Assembly (NCBI RefSeq): GCF_010646885.2
Contig: NZ_CP050700.1
Span: forward strand, 904,001-968,000
Direction: 5' to 3'
DNA: 64,000 bases
From: Desulfopila sp. IMCC35008
Lineage (GTDB): Bacteria > Desulfobacterota > Desulfobulbia > Desulfobulbales > Desulfocapsaceae
The translations under genes and the position numbers were made by a program. The stretch's first letter is position 1. Each line of letters begins with the position of its first letter. Of this stretch, positions 44,588-53,634 are shown one piece after another. The notes below the pieces were generated by a model, which saw nothing but the letters and a program-made list of their open reading frames with translations, ran no database searches and had not been told where the DNA came from.

Positions 44588-45622
44588 ATGACTGACAAAT
44601 CTAATGATTCTACGACAAATGAAATTCTGTGGAAACAGATTGAAAAAGCACGTGAAGATGACCTATGGGTGGAAATTGATCTTGCACGAAAGCTGAATAT
44701 TCCTGCTCAAGACGTTCAAGAATCGCGCAAAAAAGACATCTTCCTAAAAAAGTATATCGAGTTGAAACAGACGGCCATGAAAGACTCAGTGGTGCAGAAG
44801 TACAAAAAGGCTCTCTGGATGCGGGATAAGATTGAAGATCTTCCCCAAGATGATCAAGCCGGGATAGACTCCTATGAAAATAATGTGGAAAGATATGATG
44901 GTAGGATAGAAGAAGCAGAAAAAATAATCTTTCAGTCAAATAACAACAATCTCGCCTCTGTCAATCATGAGACATCAGACAATTATTTTATACGATCAGG
45001 GGAGTATTGGAGAATACGTTTTCAAGGGCAGAAAGAAATATATATGAATCACCAATTAGGATTTGGGATCATAGCAGATTTTTTAAATAACAGGGATGTT
45101 GAACTGAATCGATCTGAGGTTTGCCGTTCGTGGAAAGGTGTAACAAGTCCAGTCTTGAGTACAGAGCAAGCCATTTCTGAAGGACAAGATAGTATTGACA
45201 ACAGAGACCCTCACGGGGGAGGAGATAGAGTGGATGAAAAAATCACCCAGAAAGGTAAAGAAAAAATTAAAGAAAATGTTCAGGGAATACTAGGTCAAAT
45301 CAATCGACTTCAACAAGAGGGAAAGTCTGAGAAAGCTCTGGTGAAAAGTGAAGAACTTGAACGAGTAGGATTGGTTCTAAAAAAAGAATATGGCGCCTAT
45401 TTAGACACTGACACTGGCTCAATCAGGTGGGTGTACAATACAGAGAGGAACCCAAAAAACAATACGGAGTCAAATGCACAGCGAGCTATTAAGCGAGCTA
45501 TAGAAGTGTTAAAGAAGGAGGCGTACACCGACCTCGCCGATCACCTTACAAGGTATCTACTCAAAAGGGTTAACGTATATAGCCCACCACACGATTTTCC
45601 TGATTGGTACATATCTATCTAA
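44588..45622 (+). CDS. Uncharacterised element protein, 344 residues
   Basis: No family recognised for the whole protein. Residues 1-120 are charged and helical. A segment near residue 140 (YWRIRFQGQKEIYMNHQLG, then a short hydrophobic helix) resembles a small domain that in other proteins sits beside winged-helix regulators or ATPases. The C-terminal half is helical and charged with QGILGQINRLQQEGK. It lies between integrase and alpA and ends before a terminator, so it is its own transcript. Ribosome binding site ggggaga. Confidence 0.7.
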   Translation: MTDKSNDSTTNEILWKQIEKAREDDLWVEIDLARKLNIPAQDVQESRKKDIFLKKYIELKQTAMKDSVVQKYKKALWMRDKIEDLPQDDQAGIDSYENNVERYDGRIEEAEKIIFQSNNNNLASVNHETSDNYFIRSGEYWRIRFQGQKEIYMNHQLGFGIIADFLNNRDVELNRSEVCRSWKGVTSPVLSTEQAISEGQDSIDNRDPHGGGDRVDEKITQKGKEKIKENVQGILGQINRLQQEGKSEKALVKSEELERVGLVLKKEYGAYLDTDTGSIRWVYNTERNPKNNTESNAQRAIKRAIEVLKKEAYTDLADHLTRYLLKRVNVYSPPHDFPDWYISI

Positions 45623-45654
45623 AACCCTCCATACCCATATCTTATATCAACCTT

Positions 45655-45688
45655 CCCATTGTCCTTAGTGTCAATGGGATTTTTTTTC
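45655..45688 (+). terminator. Terminator after the 344-residue gene
   Basis: CCCATTG (45655-45661) and CAATGGG (45672-45678) are followed by eight T. Confidence 0.85.
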
Positions 45689-45710
45689 TCCTTTTTCACT
45701 TTTTTTTACA

Positions 45711-45751
45711 ATCCGCAGCCCAATTGCTGATATCCGCAGTCAATTTGCTGA
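45711..45751 (+). repeat. Two 20-bp direct repeats before alpA
   Basis: Two copies beginning ATCCGCAG and ending TTGCTGA match at 17 of 20 positions and are 21 bases apart, two helical turns. They lie about 60 bases before the AlpA-like gene and may be its operator. Confidence 0.5.
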
Positions 45752-45809
45752 CCTCTATACCAGGAGGGCCACTAAGGTCCATATCAACCCACTGGCATAG
45801 GAGAATACA

Positions 45810-46016
45810 ATGCGGAGAATTATACGATTGGGCAGAGTGACGGAGATCACAGGACTGAGCAAGAGCACAATCCGACGGATGGAGCTTGAAGGACGATTTC
45901 CACGTCGAGTGAGACTATCAAGACGCACATCTGGTTTTTTTGAAGACGAGGTAGAAAGTCATCTTGAAAACCTTCAGCGGGTTGACCTTGTAGGGAAAGA
46001 GGAGGTGGCAGCATGA
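45810..46016 (+). CDS. AlpA-family DNA-binding regulator
   Basis: A 68-residue helix-turn-helix protein (EITGLSKSTIRRMELEGRFP, followed by the typical W-less version of the AlpA C-terminal half, FFEDEVESHLEN). AlpA and related P4 Vis proteins control the integrase and excision in satellite elements. It starts the replication operon and overlaps the next gene by four bases (ATGA). Confidence 0.88.
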   Translation: MRRIIRLGRVTEITGLSKSTIRRMELEGRFPRRVRLSRRTSGFFEDEVESHLENLQRVDLVGKEEVAA

Positions 46017-46318
46017 AATCCACCAAAAACAACCATCTTACGGCTATGGTGGCACGGCAAGGAGTTTCAAACAAATTATTACGCAATAGTAGCAACCTTG
46101 GGAGATATCCGCAAGCGCTCCTCTCCCGGAAAAATTCCAATTCTTTACAATGTAGACAGGTAATCATCTCTAACCAGATTGATAATGTGGAGTGGATCGC
46201 GAATAGCCAAATTAGCGGCAGCGGGAAGGATTCCGAAATCGAAAAAACCGCATTGCTCTTGCATGCCATGCTTGTAAAAGAACGGAATCGTATCGAAGAG
46301 GTATTGGAAAATGCCTGA
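46013..46318 (+). CDS. Uncharacterised small protein, 101 residues
   Basis: A basic N terminus (KSTKNNHLTAMVARQG) and an acidic, helical C terminus. Overlaps both neighbours by a few bases, which supports it being real. No family recognised. Confidence 0.6.
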   Translation: MKSTKNNHLTAMVARQGVSNKLLRNSSNLGRYPQALLSRKNSNSLQCRQVIISNQIDNVEWIANSQISGSGKDSEIEKTALLLHAMLVKERNRIEEVLENA

Positions 46319-47075
46319 CACATCATATATCACAGTTCCATCATTGCATAAGTGGCAACACTATAAGGATCGTTGCCCTCCCTGGATCAAACTTCATCGT
46401 GACGTTCTTAACGATTATGAATTCTCATGCTTGCAAGATGCTAGCAAAGCGCACCTATTGGGTATTTGGTTATTGGCAAGCCAGCTTGAGAACAAGGTTC
46501 CCAATGACTCCAAATGGATTGCCCGTCGGATTAATGCAACTGACAAAATTGATCTCAAATCTCTTGTAGCCAGCGGTTTTATTGAGGTGGTGCATGTCGA
46601 TAGCGATATGCTAGCACCGTGCAAGCAAAATGCTCTTGTAGAGACAGAGACAGAGACAGAGACAGAAACTACTCTCATGCCGGAATCAAATTCCGACGAG
46701 AATTCTTTATCTGACAATCATGATTTGCCAGCAATCAAAACAGAGGGATTCAAGATTGCTTCATTGATGGCAGATACCATCCTCCAGCGTGATCCTGGCT
46801 ATAGGTTCCTTGTTGCTGGTGAACGTGAGAAGACTCTCGCAAACTGGTCTGACGATATCGAGAAAATTCATCGACTTGATGATAGACCATGGGAGCAGAT
46901 CAGGTCGGTTGTTGAGTGGTGTATGGATGATGACTTCTGGAGTCGCAATATTTTGTCGGGATCGAAGTTGAGGAAACAGTTCGACCAACTGGTTCTCAAA
47001 ATGCCTGCCGCTAATAACGGATCAGGTATTGCTGGAGATAACGACTATCCAGATTTCATGCAGGGGGTTCAATAA
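46311..47075 (+). CDS. Phage replication-type protein with ET repeat linker
   Basis: The N-terminal ~100 residues (VPSLHKWQHYKDRCPPWIKL, LLGIWLLASQLENKVP, WIARRINATDK) are of the winged-helix type seen in phage replication proteins such as O or DnaT-like helicase loaders. A linker follows with four to five ET dipeptides, encoded by perfect repeats of gagaca from about 46640. The C-terminal ~90 residues contain a DnaT/DnaD-like helix (WEQIRSVVEWCMDDDFWSRN, ILSGSKLRKQFDQL). Probably it loads the primase-helicase that follows, with which it overlaps by one base. Confidence 0.8.
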   Translation: MPDTSYITVPSLHKWQHYKDRCPPWIKLHRDVLNDYEFSCLQDASKAHLLGIWLLASQLENKVPNDSKWIARRINATDKIDLKSLVASGFIEVVHVDSDMLAPCKQNALVETETETETETTLMPESNSDENSLSDNHDLPAIKTEGFKIASLMADTILQRDPGYRFLVAGEREKTLANWSDDIEKIHRLDDRPWEQIRSVVEWCMDDDFWSRNILSGSKLRKQFDQLVLKMPAANNGSGIAGDNDYPDFMQGVQ

Positions 47076-48853
47076 TGACTCCCAGAGAATTACACCGTTT
47101 GCTTGAAGGTAATATCGTCGCAGTTGTTCAGCATCTCTTGCCTGCAGGTAAACGAAGAGGCCGAGAATGGGTCATTGGTAGTGTTGCTGGGGAAGAAGGT
47201 AGTAGCCTCGCTATCCACCTTGAAGGGGATAAAACCGGCGTTTGGAGTGATTTCGCTACAGGTGATAAAGGTGATCTATTTGACCTGTGGGGATCTGTAC
47301 GCGGAGTAAGCTTTCAGGATGCACTTGCAGAAATCAAAAATTATCTCGGCGTTGATGACCCTCCCCAATTTAAACAACCAAAATACAAGCTTCCTGAAAA
47401 ACCGAAGTGCACAAAGCCTAATGCCAAGATGCTGGAGTGGTGGAAGGACTGCGGGATAAGTGAAGTGACAGTTGCAAAGCTCCGGATTGGTCAGAGAGGA
47501 AACGCGATAGTCTTTCCGTACATCAACCCTAACGGTGTACTGGAGTTAGTGAAGTACCGTGACATGGATGAAAAGAAGTTTTGGAGCAACGAGGCACCTT
47601 GCCCTTGCCTTTTTTCTTGGCAAGCTGTTGGGGATAACCATCGAGATATCGTCATTTGCGAAGGTGAAAAGGACTGTCTCACATTTTGGGAACAGGGAAT
47701 TCCGGCGTTATCGGTTCCTAAAGGTGCCGGTAGCGGTGGAAAACACGACTGGATTGAGTATGAACATGATCGCCTGGAACGCTTTGACCAGATTTACATC
47801 TGCATGGATTCCGACAAAGCTGGACAGGAAGCAGTGATCGAAATTCTAGACCGACTCGGTAGACACCGTTGCAAAGTCGTAAAACTTGAATGCTGTGGTG
47901 TCACGTACAAAGACCCCAACGAAGCACACCAAGACGGCGTACTACTTCAAACGTTTCTCGATGCAGCCAGTACCGTAGACCCTGAAGAATTGCGTCTCTT
48001 GAGCGATTTCCATGACGACATCCTTGATGAACTGGACCCGAATAAAAATACCGAGAGCGGGCTCCGCTTGCCATGGCAGAAATCATTCGATTCAGTTCGC
48101 CTTCGCCCTGCTGAGGTTTCAGTATGGGGAGGGATCAACGGACACGGTAAATCTGAACTCCTCGGACAGGTAATGCTTGACGGCGTGTATCAGTCGACGA
48201 AATGGTGCGTTGCCTCTCTTGAGATGCCAGCCAACAAGCTGGGAGCGAGGATCTACCGGCAGGCCGGTTGCGTATCAAACCCCACCCCGGAGTATGCCAC
48301 CAAGATCAAGCAACTGATTGACAACAATATCTTTATTTTCAACGCATACGGTACCGCTAAATCATCTCGCATTCTTGAGGTCTTTGAATATGCAAGAAGA
48401 CGTTACGGGGTAACCCACTTCATTCTGGACTCACTGAGTAAAGCGGGATTCCGTGACGATGACTATCCATCCCAAAAATCCTATGTGGACGAATTATTTG
48501 AATACGCTCTGCAGCATAAGGTTCATGTCGCCCTCGTTGTCCACATGCGGAAAGGCGAAACCGAGGAGAAGCCTCCAGGCAAGTTCGACCTAAAGGGCAG
48601 TGGTGGAATAGCCGACATGGTCAGTTCGGTCTTCATCGTGTGGAGGAATAAGCGGAAAGAACGGCTCTTGAGAGGGGGCGACGAGGCAAAAATTGAGAAA
48701 GCCAAGCAAGAGGCCGATACGCTCCTGATCTGCACGAAACAGAGGGAGAATGGAAAAGAACCAAGTTTTGGACTTTGGTTCCACCCTCAAAGCTGCCAGT
48801 TCCTGGAACGCCAATCGGCGGAACCAAAACGATATATCCACCAAGAGGTGTAG
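47075..48853 (+). CDS. TOPRIM primase-helicase
   Basis: A T7 gp4/Twinkle-like replication enzyme of 592 residues. The N terminus resembles a degenerate zinc-binding primase domain (WSDFATGDKGDLFDLW). A TOPRIM domain at about 190-275 has VICEGEKDCLTF and MDSDKAG. A RecA-like DnaB helicase domain from about 340 has Walker A GGINGHGKSEL, Walker B FILDSLSK and VVHMRKGETE. It supplies primer and unwinding for element replication. The TAATG overlap ties it to the upstream loader-like gene. Confidence 0.92.
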   Translation: MTPRELHRLLEGNIVAVVQHLLPAGKRRGREWVIGSVAGEEGSSLAIHLEGDKTGVWSDFATGDKGDLFDLWGSVRGVSFQDALAEIKNYLGVDDPPQFKQPKYKLPEKPKCTKPNAKMLEWWKDCGISEVTVAKLRIGQRGNAIVFPYINPNGVLELVKYRDMDEKKFWSNEAPCPCLFSWQAVGDNHRDIVICEGEKDCLTFWEQGIPALSVPKGAGSGGKHDWIEYEHDRLERFDQIYICMDSDKAGQEAVIEILDRLGRHRCKVVKLECCGVTYKDPNEAHQDGVLLQTFLDAASTVDPEELRLLSDFHDDILDELDPNKNTESGLRLPWQKSFDSVRLRPAEVSVWGGINGHGKSELLGQVMLDGVYQSTKWCVASLEMPANKLGARIYRQAGCVSNPTPEYATKIKQLIDNNIFIFNAYGTAKSSRILEVFEYARRRYGVTHFILDSLSKAGFRDDDYPSQKSYVDELFEYALQHKVHVALVVHMRKGETEEKPPGKFDLKGSGGIADMVSSVFIVWRNKRKERLLRGGDEAKIEKAKQEADTLLICTKQRENGKEPSFGLWFHPQSCQFLERQSAEPKRYIHQEV

Positions 48854-48854
48854 C

Positions 48855-49121
48855 ATGACTATTCCAGAAATATTCAATCTGGAGCCAAGACTGAAACAAC
48901 TGGAGGATGACATCCAGGCCGTTGACAGTGACGTTCCGAACTTCTGTGCCAATCACCTGTGGTACAGGACTCTGGATGGACCAAACTTCAAAGCTCGCAT
49001 GGGCCAGCTGGTGGGTTGGTTTTCAGATAACCCCGCACTGCAGTCCCATGACACCTATAGCACAGTTTACCACTATCTCTACAAACAACTCCCACACTGT
49101 AAAGACTGCGGGTGCTGGTAA
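48855..49121 (+). CDS. Small cysteine-tailed element protein, 88 residues
   Basis: Starts one base after the helicase stop with gaggtg as binding site. It has a conserved-looking C terminus, VYHYLYKQLPHCKDCGCW, with three cysteines that may bind metal. No family recognised, but similar short proteins follow replication genes in small prophage-like elements. Confidence 0.7.
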   Translation: MTIPEIFNLEPRLKQLEDDIQAVDSDVPNFCANHLWYRTLDGPNFKARMGQLVGWFSDNPALQSHDTYSTVYHYLYKQLPHCKDCGCW

Positions 49122-49137
49122 AAAGGAGAATTTCAAA

Positions 49138-49914
49138 ATGGACACAGTAGGAAAACTCGTTAACAGGTTTGCAAAGAGAGATGGACTTAACGCCGCTTCA
49201 AAGAATGACCAATTTGGCCCTGGTCCGGAAGATATTGACTGCCTCTGGAGTTTTTCATCCAACGGCAAGCCTATTGATGGCTTGCAGGAATTGTGTGATG
49301 CAGAGATCATTGGCTACCTTCACCAGTGGAAAGAAATCACTGACGAAGAGCTTAAAGAGGCTGACAAAGAATTGTTCGGCGAGTCCCGTCCTGGTAGTGA
49401 CATGCCAAGGTGTCCCTACGGTAATGAATCATACCCTGATCAGATCTGCTCAACGTGTCCGAACTGCAAGGTAAAGGCCGGAGAACTGCATAAGCCTGGA
49501 TGTCCGCTGGAGTCCTGCCCCCTGTGTGGTCAGAAAATTCTTACCTGCAGCTGTAAGGCCCTTTCAATTGCTGATGGCATTGCCACAGCTGGCGCCGTAT
49601 CAAAACGGATATCCCGGCAAGAGGTCCACCAGGCTCTTCAGCACAGTGAAAAACTCGACCGAACTTATCACGAAGAGGGTTGTCTCCACTTCATTGTCGA
49701 TGACCTCTGTAAACGTGATCCAGAGGCAATGGCCAAGATGGACGGATTCATCTCTGACATTGGATTTAAACAGGTAAACGGAGGAGTAGCGATTACCGCC
49801 GAACAACTCGCAGAGAACATGGGTATATCGGTTGAGGAGGCTGATGATGCCTTGCGTGAAATACAAGTAAAATCACAATTTCCTGGATGGGAGAAACATT
49901 GTCATCCGGTGTGA
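49138..49914 (+). CDS. Element protein with zinc-ribbon-like cluster, 258 residues
   Basis: The start is fixed by aaaaggag ten bases upstream. The middle has a dense cysteine cluster (CPYGN, CSTCPNC, GCPLESCPLCGQ, LTCSC), a likely zinc-binding site. The first ~100 residues are acidic and have no known domain. The last ~90 contain ITAEQLAENMGISVEEADDA, a possible helix-turn-helix. Function unknown. Confidence 0.7.
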   Translation: MDTVGKLVNRFAKRDGLNAASKNDQFGPGPEDIDCLWSFSSNGKPIDGLQELCDAEIIGYLHQWKEITDEELKEADKELFGESRPGSDMPRCPYGNESYPDQICSTCPNCKVKAGELHKPGCPLESCPLCGQKILTCSCKALSIADGIATAGAVSKRISRQEVHQALQHSEKLDRTYHEEGCLHFIVDDLCKRDPEAMAKMDGFISDIGFKQVNGGVAITAEQLAENMGISVEEADDALREIQVKSQFPGWEKHCHPV

Positions 49915-49945
49915 GAATTCTGCCTAACAAATCAAAGGAGGCCGC

Positions 49946-50254
49946 ATGGCGCGAATTACCAGAATTAAATCAAAAAAAGAACGAGACCACGAGAAAAGTC
50001 GTAAACCTTTTCGAGACGCTGACCGCTTAATTGAAAAAGCAAGCCGAGAGGAATTGACCCAAGCACTCTATCTGCTTGCGGATGTTCAAGCGGACCTGCA
50101 TTTCAAGGAAACGGGTCTGGATCGAGGTTGTGGGCTGACGGAGGGTAACCTGGATCGTGAACGGCAAAGGTTTAAGGCTGCTTCTGTGGCGAGTGCACTT
50201 AATTCGATAGCCATGAATCCAGGCCCCAGTTATCAACCATTATTGACAGAGTAG
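49946..50254 (+). CDS. Uncharacterised small protein, 102 residues
   Basis: Very basic N terminus (ARITRIKSKKERDHEKSRKP), then a helical part. aaaggagg lies just upstream. It is part of the tightly packed run from the replication genes to 51.9 kb. No family recognised. Confidence 0.65.
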   Translation: MARITRIKSKKERDHEKSRKPFRDADRLIEKASREELTQALYLLADVQADLHFKETGLDRGCGLTEGNLDRERQRFKAASVASALNSIAMNPGPSYQPLLTE

Positions 50255-50260
50255 GAGCAA

Positions 50261-50632
50261 ATGGCAAGTAGAGAAGGGGTAAAAAACAAGACGACACTGG
50301 CCCGGAACCGACTGATCGAAGGACTTGAGCCATTGGTTATTGATAAGCTTTTCGATCTCCTGGAAAAGGGAGACACTCAAACGGTATTACAAACATCGAA
50401 AATCCTTTACGGCGATAAAGGTTTCCCTCGTAAGCCTCTTGGCCTCCCGAAGGTGATCGATGTTCAAACCTGCAAGGATGCCCTGGCCAAGCTGTCACTG
50501 TTGGTCAACCAAGGGAAATGCAGTTCTGCAGATGCCGCCAGGATAGCGAACATATATGAGAAGTATTTGTCAGTAACCGAATTGGCAGATTTGAAAACAC
50601 GAATTGAAAAACTCGAAGAGGGAATGAAATGA
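50261..50632 (+). CDS. DUF5681-like phage protein
   Basis: The layout matches DUF5681: a start GVKNKTTLARNRLIEGLE, a GDTQTVLQTSKILYG core, a short proline turn (RKPLGLPKV), a helix with LAKLSLLVNQGKCSSADAARI, and a C-terminal coiled part ELADLKTRIEKLEE. Such proteins occur in phage-type clusters and are sometimes suspected to act like small terminases, but this is not shown. Overlaps the next gene by ATGA. Confidence 0.65.
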   Translation: MASREGVKNKTTLARNRLIEGLEPLVIDKLFDLLEKGDTQTVLQTSKILYGDKGFPRKPLGLPKVIDVQTCKDALAKLSLLVNQGKCSSADAARIANIYEKYLSVTELADLKTRIEKLEEGMK

Positions 50633-50841
50633 GCACAATGCAGAAGCGAGTGAAACGGCTGGAACAGCAAAATGGACAGGGGCTTAAAAAGGTCATTACC
50701 TTCATGAAACACGTGAACGGTCACGTTACCCTCCTTAATGATGATCGGGTCTTGACAGAGCGGGAAGTTGAAGAGCTTTCAACTGGAAAGCAAGTAGTTA
50801 TGTACCGCATTGTACGGCCTAACCACACTGACGGAGAGTAA
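50629..50841 (+). CDS. Uncharacterised small protein, 70 residues
   Basis: A short basic protein (QKRVKRLEQQNGQG start) with the later block LTEREVEELSTGKQVVMYRI. Translationally coupled to the DUF5681-like gene. No family recognised. Confidence 0.6.
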   Translation: MSTMQKRVKRLEQQNGQGLKKVITFMKHVNGHVTLLNDDRVLTEREVEELSTGKQVVMYRIVRPNHTDGE

Positions 50842-50844
50842 AAC

Positions 50845-51861
50845 ATGACGAACGCAATAATCAACGGGGTACTTCAGGGGATCGCCGGTGGCGCAAAAGC
50901 GCAGCAATCTGAACTTGTAAAAGACGCTGCTGAGTTGAGGAGAGAGAGCTACGCCAAACTTCTTCAGGAGCATCGCCTTGATGACCATGAGTTTTTGAAC
51001 CGCCTGGGTATTCAGCGTGACGAAATCACCCACAACCGTAATGCTAAAAGGGCAGATGAGTTGTGGGACAAGAACACAGAAAGGGAAGATACGGTTTACA
51101 AAAGGGGTAAGGAAGACGCCAAGGAATTCGCCACCTTCCAGAACAACATGAAGGATAAGCGAGGACAATACGGGAAAATGTACGATGACCTTGCGCGTGT
51201 TTTCGGTGACGAGAAAGCAAAAGGCATTATCCAGGCATCCATGAGCAAGCAAAACAGCGGCGGCTCACTAAGCGCCAAGGAAAAAGCGGGGCTGAAGAAA
51301 GATGCTTACGAGGTGGCGACAAGTGAAATGCAGATGGATATTGCCAGAGCTGAATCTTCTGAAGAAAAGCAAAGGATCTCTGCTACCATCAAAAAACGAG
51401 TAGACCAGCTTTATAGCGAATGGACCGGGGATGAAACAAGTGGTGGTTCTGAGTTTGCTTCAGGGCTGATCAATGAAGCAACCGGCGCTCAAGATGGATC
51501 TGGCGGATGGGATAAGTTTTTTGGCAATATAAAAACAATATTTGGTGATCGAGAAGAACAATTGCAGGAGGCTGCAGGGCATAGCACAGAGGTTGCTGCA
51601 AGTGAGAAATCATCTCATACCCCAAACAAAACCGTTGGTGAACTCAGGCCCGGAGGTAACAGCCCATTGGCATCTTGGTATGATCGTGTTTCAAAGCATT
51701 CACCGGAAGAAAAAAACAAATTAGCAGACGCAAAACGGGAGCGATTGAAGAAAAACATTCTGAAGATGATGAGTCCACAACAGAGACAGGCATTTTATCA
51801 ATTGTCGGAAGAGGATCGGGGCGCCTATCTGGAAAAGATACTCGCAACGCGAAAAGGGTGA
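50845..51861 (+). CDS. Uncharacterised helical protein, 338 residues
   Basis: Almost wholly helical and charged, with an Ala/Gly-rich N-terminal segment (IINGVLQGIAGGAKAQQSE) and a Gly/Ser-rich hinge near residues 190-220. The C terminus has LKKNILKMMSPQQRQAFYQL. It resembles phage or satellite structural or DNA-binding proteins by composition only. It is the last gene of the rightward run that starts at alpA. Confidence 0.65.
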   Translation: MTNAIINGVLQGIAGGAKAQQSELVKDAAELRRESYAKLLQEHRLDDHEFLNRLGIQRDEITHNRNAKRADELWDKNTEREDTVYKRGKEDAKEFATFQNNMKDKRGQYGKMYDDLARVFGDEKAKGIIQASMSKQNSGGSLSAKEKAGLKKDAYEVATSEMQMDIARAESSEEKQRISATIKKRVDQLYSEWTGDETSGGSEFASGLINEATGAQDGSGGWDKFFGNIKTIFGDREEQLQEAAGHSTEVAASEKSSHTPNKTVGELRPGGNSPLASWYDRVSKHSPEEKNKLADAKRERLKKNILKMMSPQQRQAFYQLSEEDRGAYLEKILATRKG

Positions 51862-51883
51862 TTGACTACCCTGAGCAGATGAA

Positions 51884-52011
51884 AGTGCGCACCAACATAA
51901 CCCCTATCGGGGTGCGGACCTCACTGCGGACTTTCTTAGTTTGCCCCCCCTATTCAGGTGCGAACTTCAGGTGCGAACCAAATGGCACAGGCTTGGAGTT
52001 CCGGTGCGGAC
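51884..52011 (+). repeat. Iteron-like GGTGCGRAC repeats, 46-bp period
   Basis: GGTGCG(A/G)AC occurs at 51911, 51957, 51970 and 52003, with a looser copy ACTGCGGAC at 51923 and AGTGCGCAC at 51884. Copies at 51911, 51957 and 52003 are each 46 bases apart, and the inner pair adds a 12- to 13-base offset. Such arrays next to replication genes often form origins. Confidence 0.6.
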
Positions 52012-52480
52012 TATCTCAGTACAAGGAGACTTGAGATGCCGTTCCTAATAGCCATATAGTGCCGTATTGAGAAAAAGCCTTGCCTGACACATTCATGATG
52101 TCAACATTGAGGCATTTATTGCATTCGAATACATGACCATGCAAAACTTATAATCGTTAAAATTTGGGCTATCCTGGACGTTTTTATTGCTATTCAGTTT
52201 TTTGGATCATTTGGCAAAAATGCCAAACATTAAAAAATGAGTAAGGTATTATGTAGTTAACCCTTTTAAGCGAAACCCTATCGCTTATCATTCCCCATGT
52301 AGCAGTACCTCACGCCCCCAGTTGTGAGCAAAGAAAGGGAGGGCCTTCGGGTTCTGTCTTTCTCAATTAATCCCCCCCATATTGCTTTAACAATCCCGAC
52401 TATAGTAATGCTGTCAATAACGCTTTAAACGATAAACTGATCATATATATTTGGGCGATCTTTTCGAAAGAGCGGTCTTC
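52012..52480. other. Possible replication origin, AT-rich non-coding region
   Basis: No gene is seen. Besides the iterons to the left, the region has AT-rich tracts, a perfect dyad TTTGGCA-AAAA-TGCCAAA (52209-52226), and a hairpin TAAGCGA/TCGCTTA (52267-52287). An IHF/HU gene follows on the other strand. The combination resembles an element origin with a helper site. Confidence 0.45.
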
Positions 52481-52768
52481 TCATTTTCCATTCACTTTAC
52501 TCCGCAACTTGCCAGACGGCTTGAACGTTATGACTCTACGGGCATCGAGAATAAGGGTTTCTTCAGTCTGAGGGTTACGCCCTATTCGCGGCTTCTTCTC
52601 CTTCACATTGAACTTCCCAAAACCGCTCAAAAGTAGACCTGAACCATCAATGAGAGCGTCCTTGGCAATTCGCAGAAATGATTCCACCGCCTCTTCAGCT
52701 TGTTTTTTCGTTAAATCATCGTGGTTTTTGTAAATGACTTCGGCAAGACTGGCCTTGGTTATTTTCAT
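52481..52768 (-). CDS. IHF/HU-family DNA-bending protein
   Basis: 95 residues with the HU/IHF pattern: KITKASLAEVIYKNHDD, LTKKQAEEAVESFLRIAKDAL, the surface loop GSGLLLSGFGKFNVKEKK and the DNA-wrapping arm PRIGRNPQTEE, ending VITFKPSGKLR. The start at 52768 has ggag upstream; a frame back to 52918 is not needed. An IHF-like protein carried by the element could bend its origin or attachment sites. Confidence 0.9.
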   Translation of the reverse strand: MKITKASLAEVIYKNHDDLTKKQAEEAVESFLRIAKDALIDGSGLLLSGFGKFNVKEKKPRIGRNPQTEETLILDARRVITFKPSGKLRSKVNGK

Positions 52769-53430
52769 GACTTGGTTGCTCCATGATCGAATAATTAATG
52801 TAATTTCAATATGAAAAACATACCAAGCATGTACCTTTTTGATCCAGTAAGGATTTGGTAAATAAAAACAGGATGATGCATTGCGAGAGACATCATCCCG
52901 AGAGGAGAAGCAGAACACGCAGTTCTACTAAGAAGTATATGCCCCATCAGCTCGGATGATTACAGGGTCTTATGGTTGTGGATGTTGAATGGTTTTATAC
53001 GAGAATTATCCGTGAGCGGCTATGCTCAATTCTGAATGAGTATTAATCACATTACTACCTTAAAAGAGTGGGAAACTGGAGAGTACAATCTGTCATGCCT
53101 TTGACCAATAAGAACAATTTATGCAAAACTGAAAGTTGATCCTGATCTCATCGTATGGTATATGACGGGCAATGCAAATTGCAATAAGCTCTATATTAGA
53201 GTCATAAATAGCATATAATTCCTTTTGTGCTGAGATTGATTTGTGTTTTGACTCAGAACTTAGAATATGTCACTTTTATCTCGTTTTAAGATGCTCAACT
53301 AACAGGGAAAACGGTTTTATCTGAGAGCATAATGTGCGAGTTGAAATTTTAAAATATAGTTTTCAATAAAATATTAAGACGAAACCTGATCAGCAGACAT
53401 TGGCACAAATAAAAATGATGCTCATGTCAG
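52769..53430. other. AT-rich intergenic region
   Basis: About 660 bases without a gene. A small dyad TGCAA-A-TTGCA lies near 53173. Otherwise nothing recognised; the insertion sequence starts to its right. Confidence 0.4.
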
Positions 53431-53555
53431 CGATTCCCGGCTGAATTTTATGTAATTGAAAATAGGTGTTATTTAAGTTTGAGCTTTCGTAAACATTTGA
53501 CACAAGGCATGAGTACAATAGACTGAAATAACAGAAAATAAATATCCACAAACAT

Positions 53556-53591
53556 GACATTTTTTATTTGACATCTCCAATAAAAAATGTC
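53556..53591. repeat. 13-bp inverted repeat before the transposase
   Basis: GACATTTTTTATT and AATAAAAAATGTC are perfectly paired across ten bases. The 3' arm ends 43 bases before the transposase start. It could block incoming transcription or hide the ribosome binding site on read-through mRNA, a known way of limiting transposition. Confidence 0.6.
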
Positions 53592-53634
53592 GTGCGTTTT
53601 CTATGGAATATCATATATATACATAGGAGACGTG

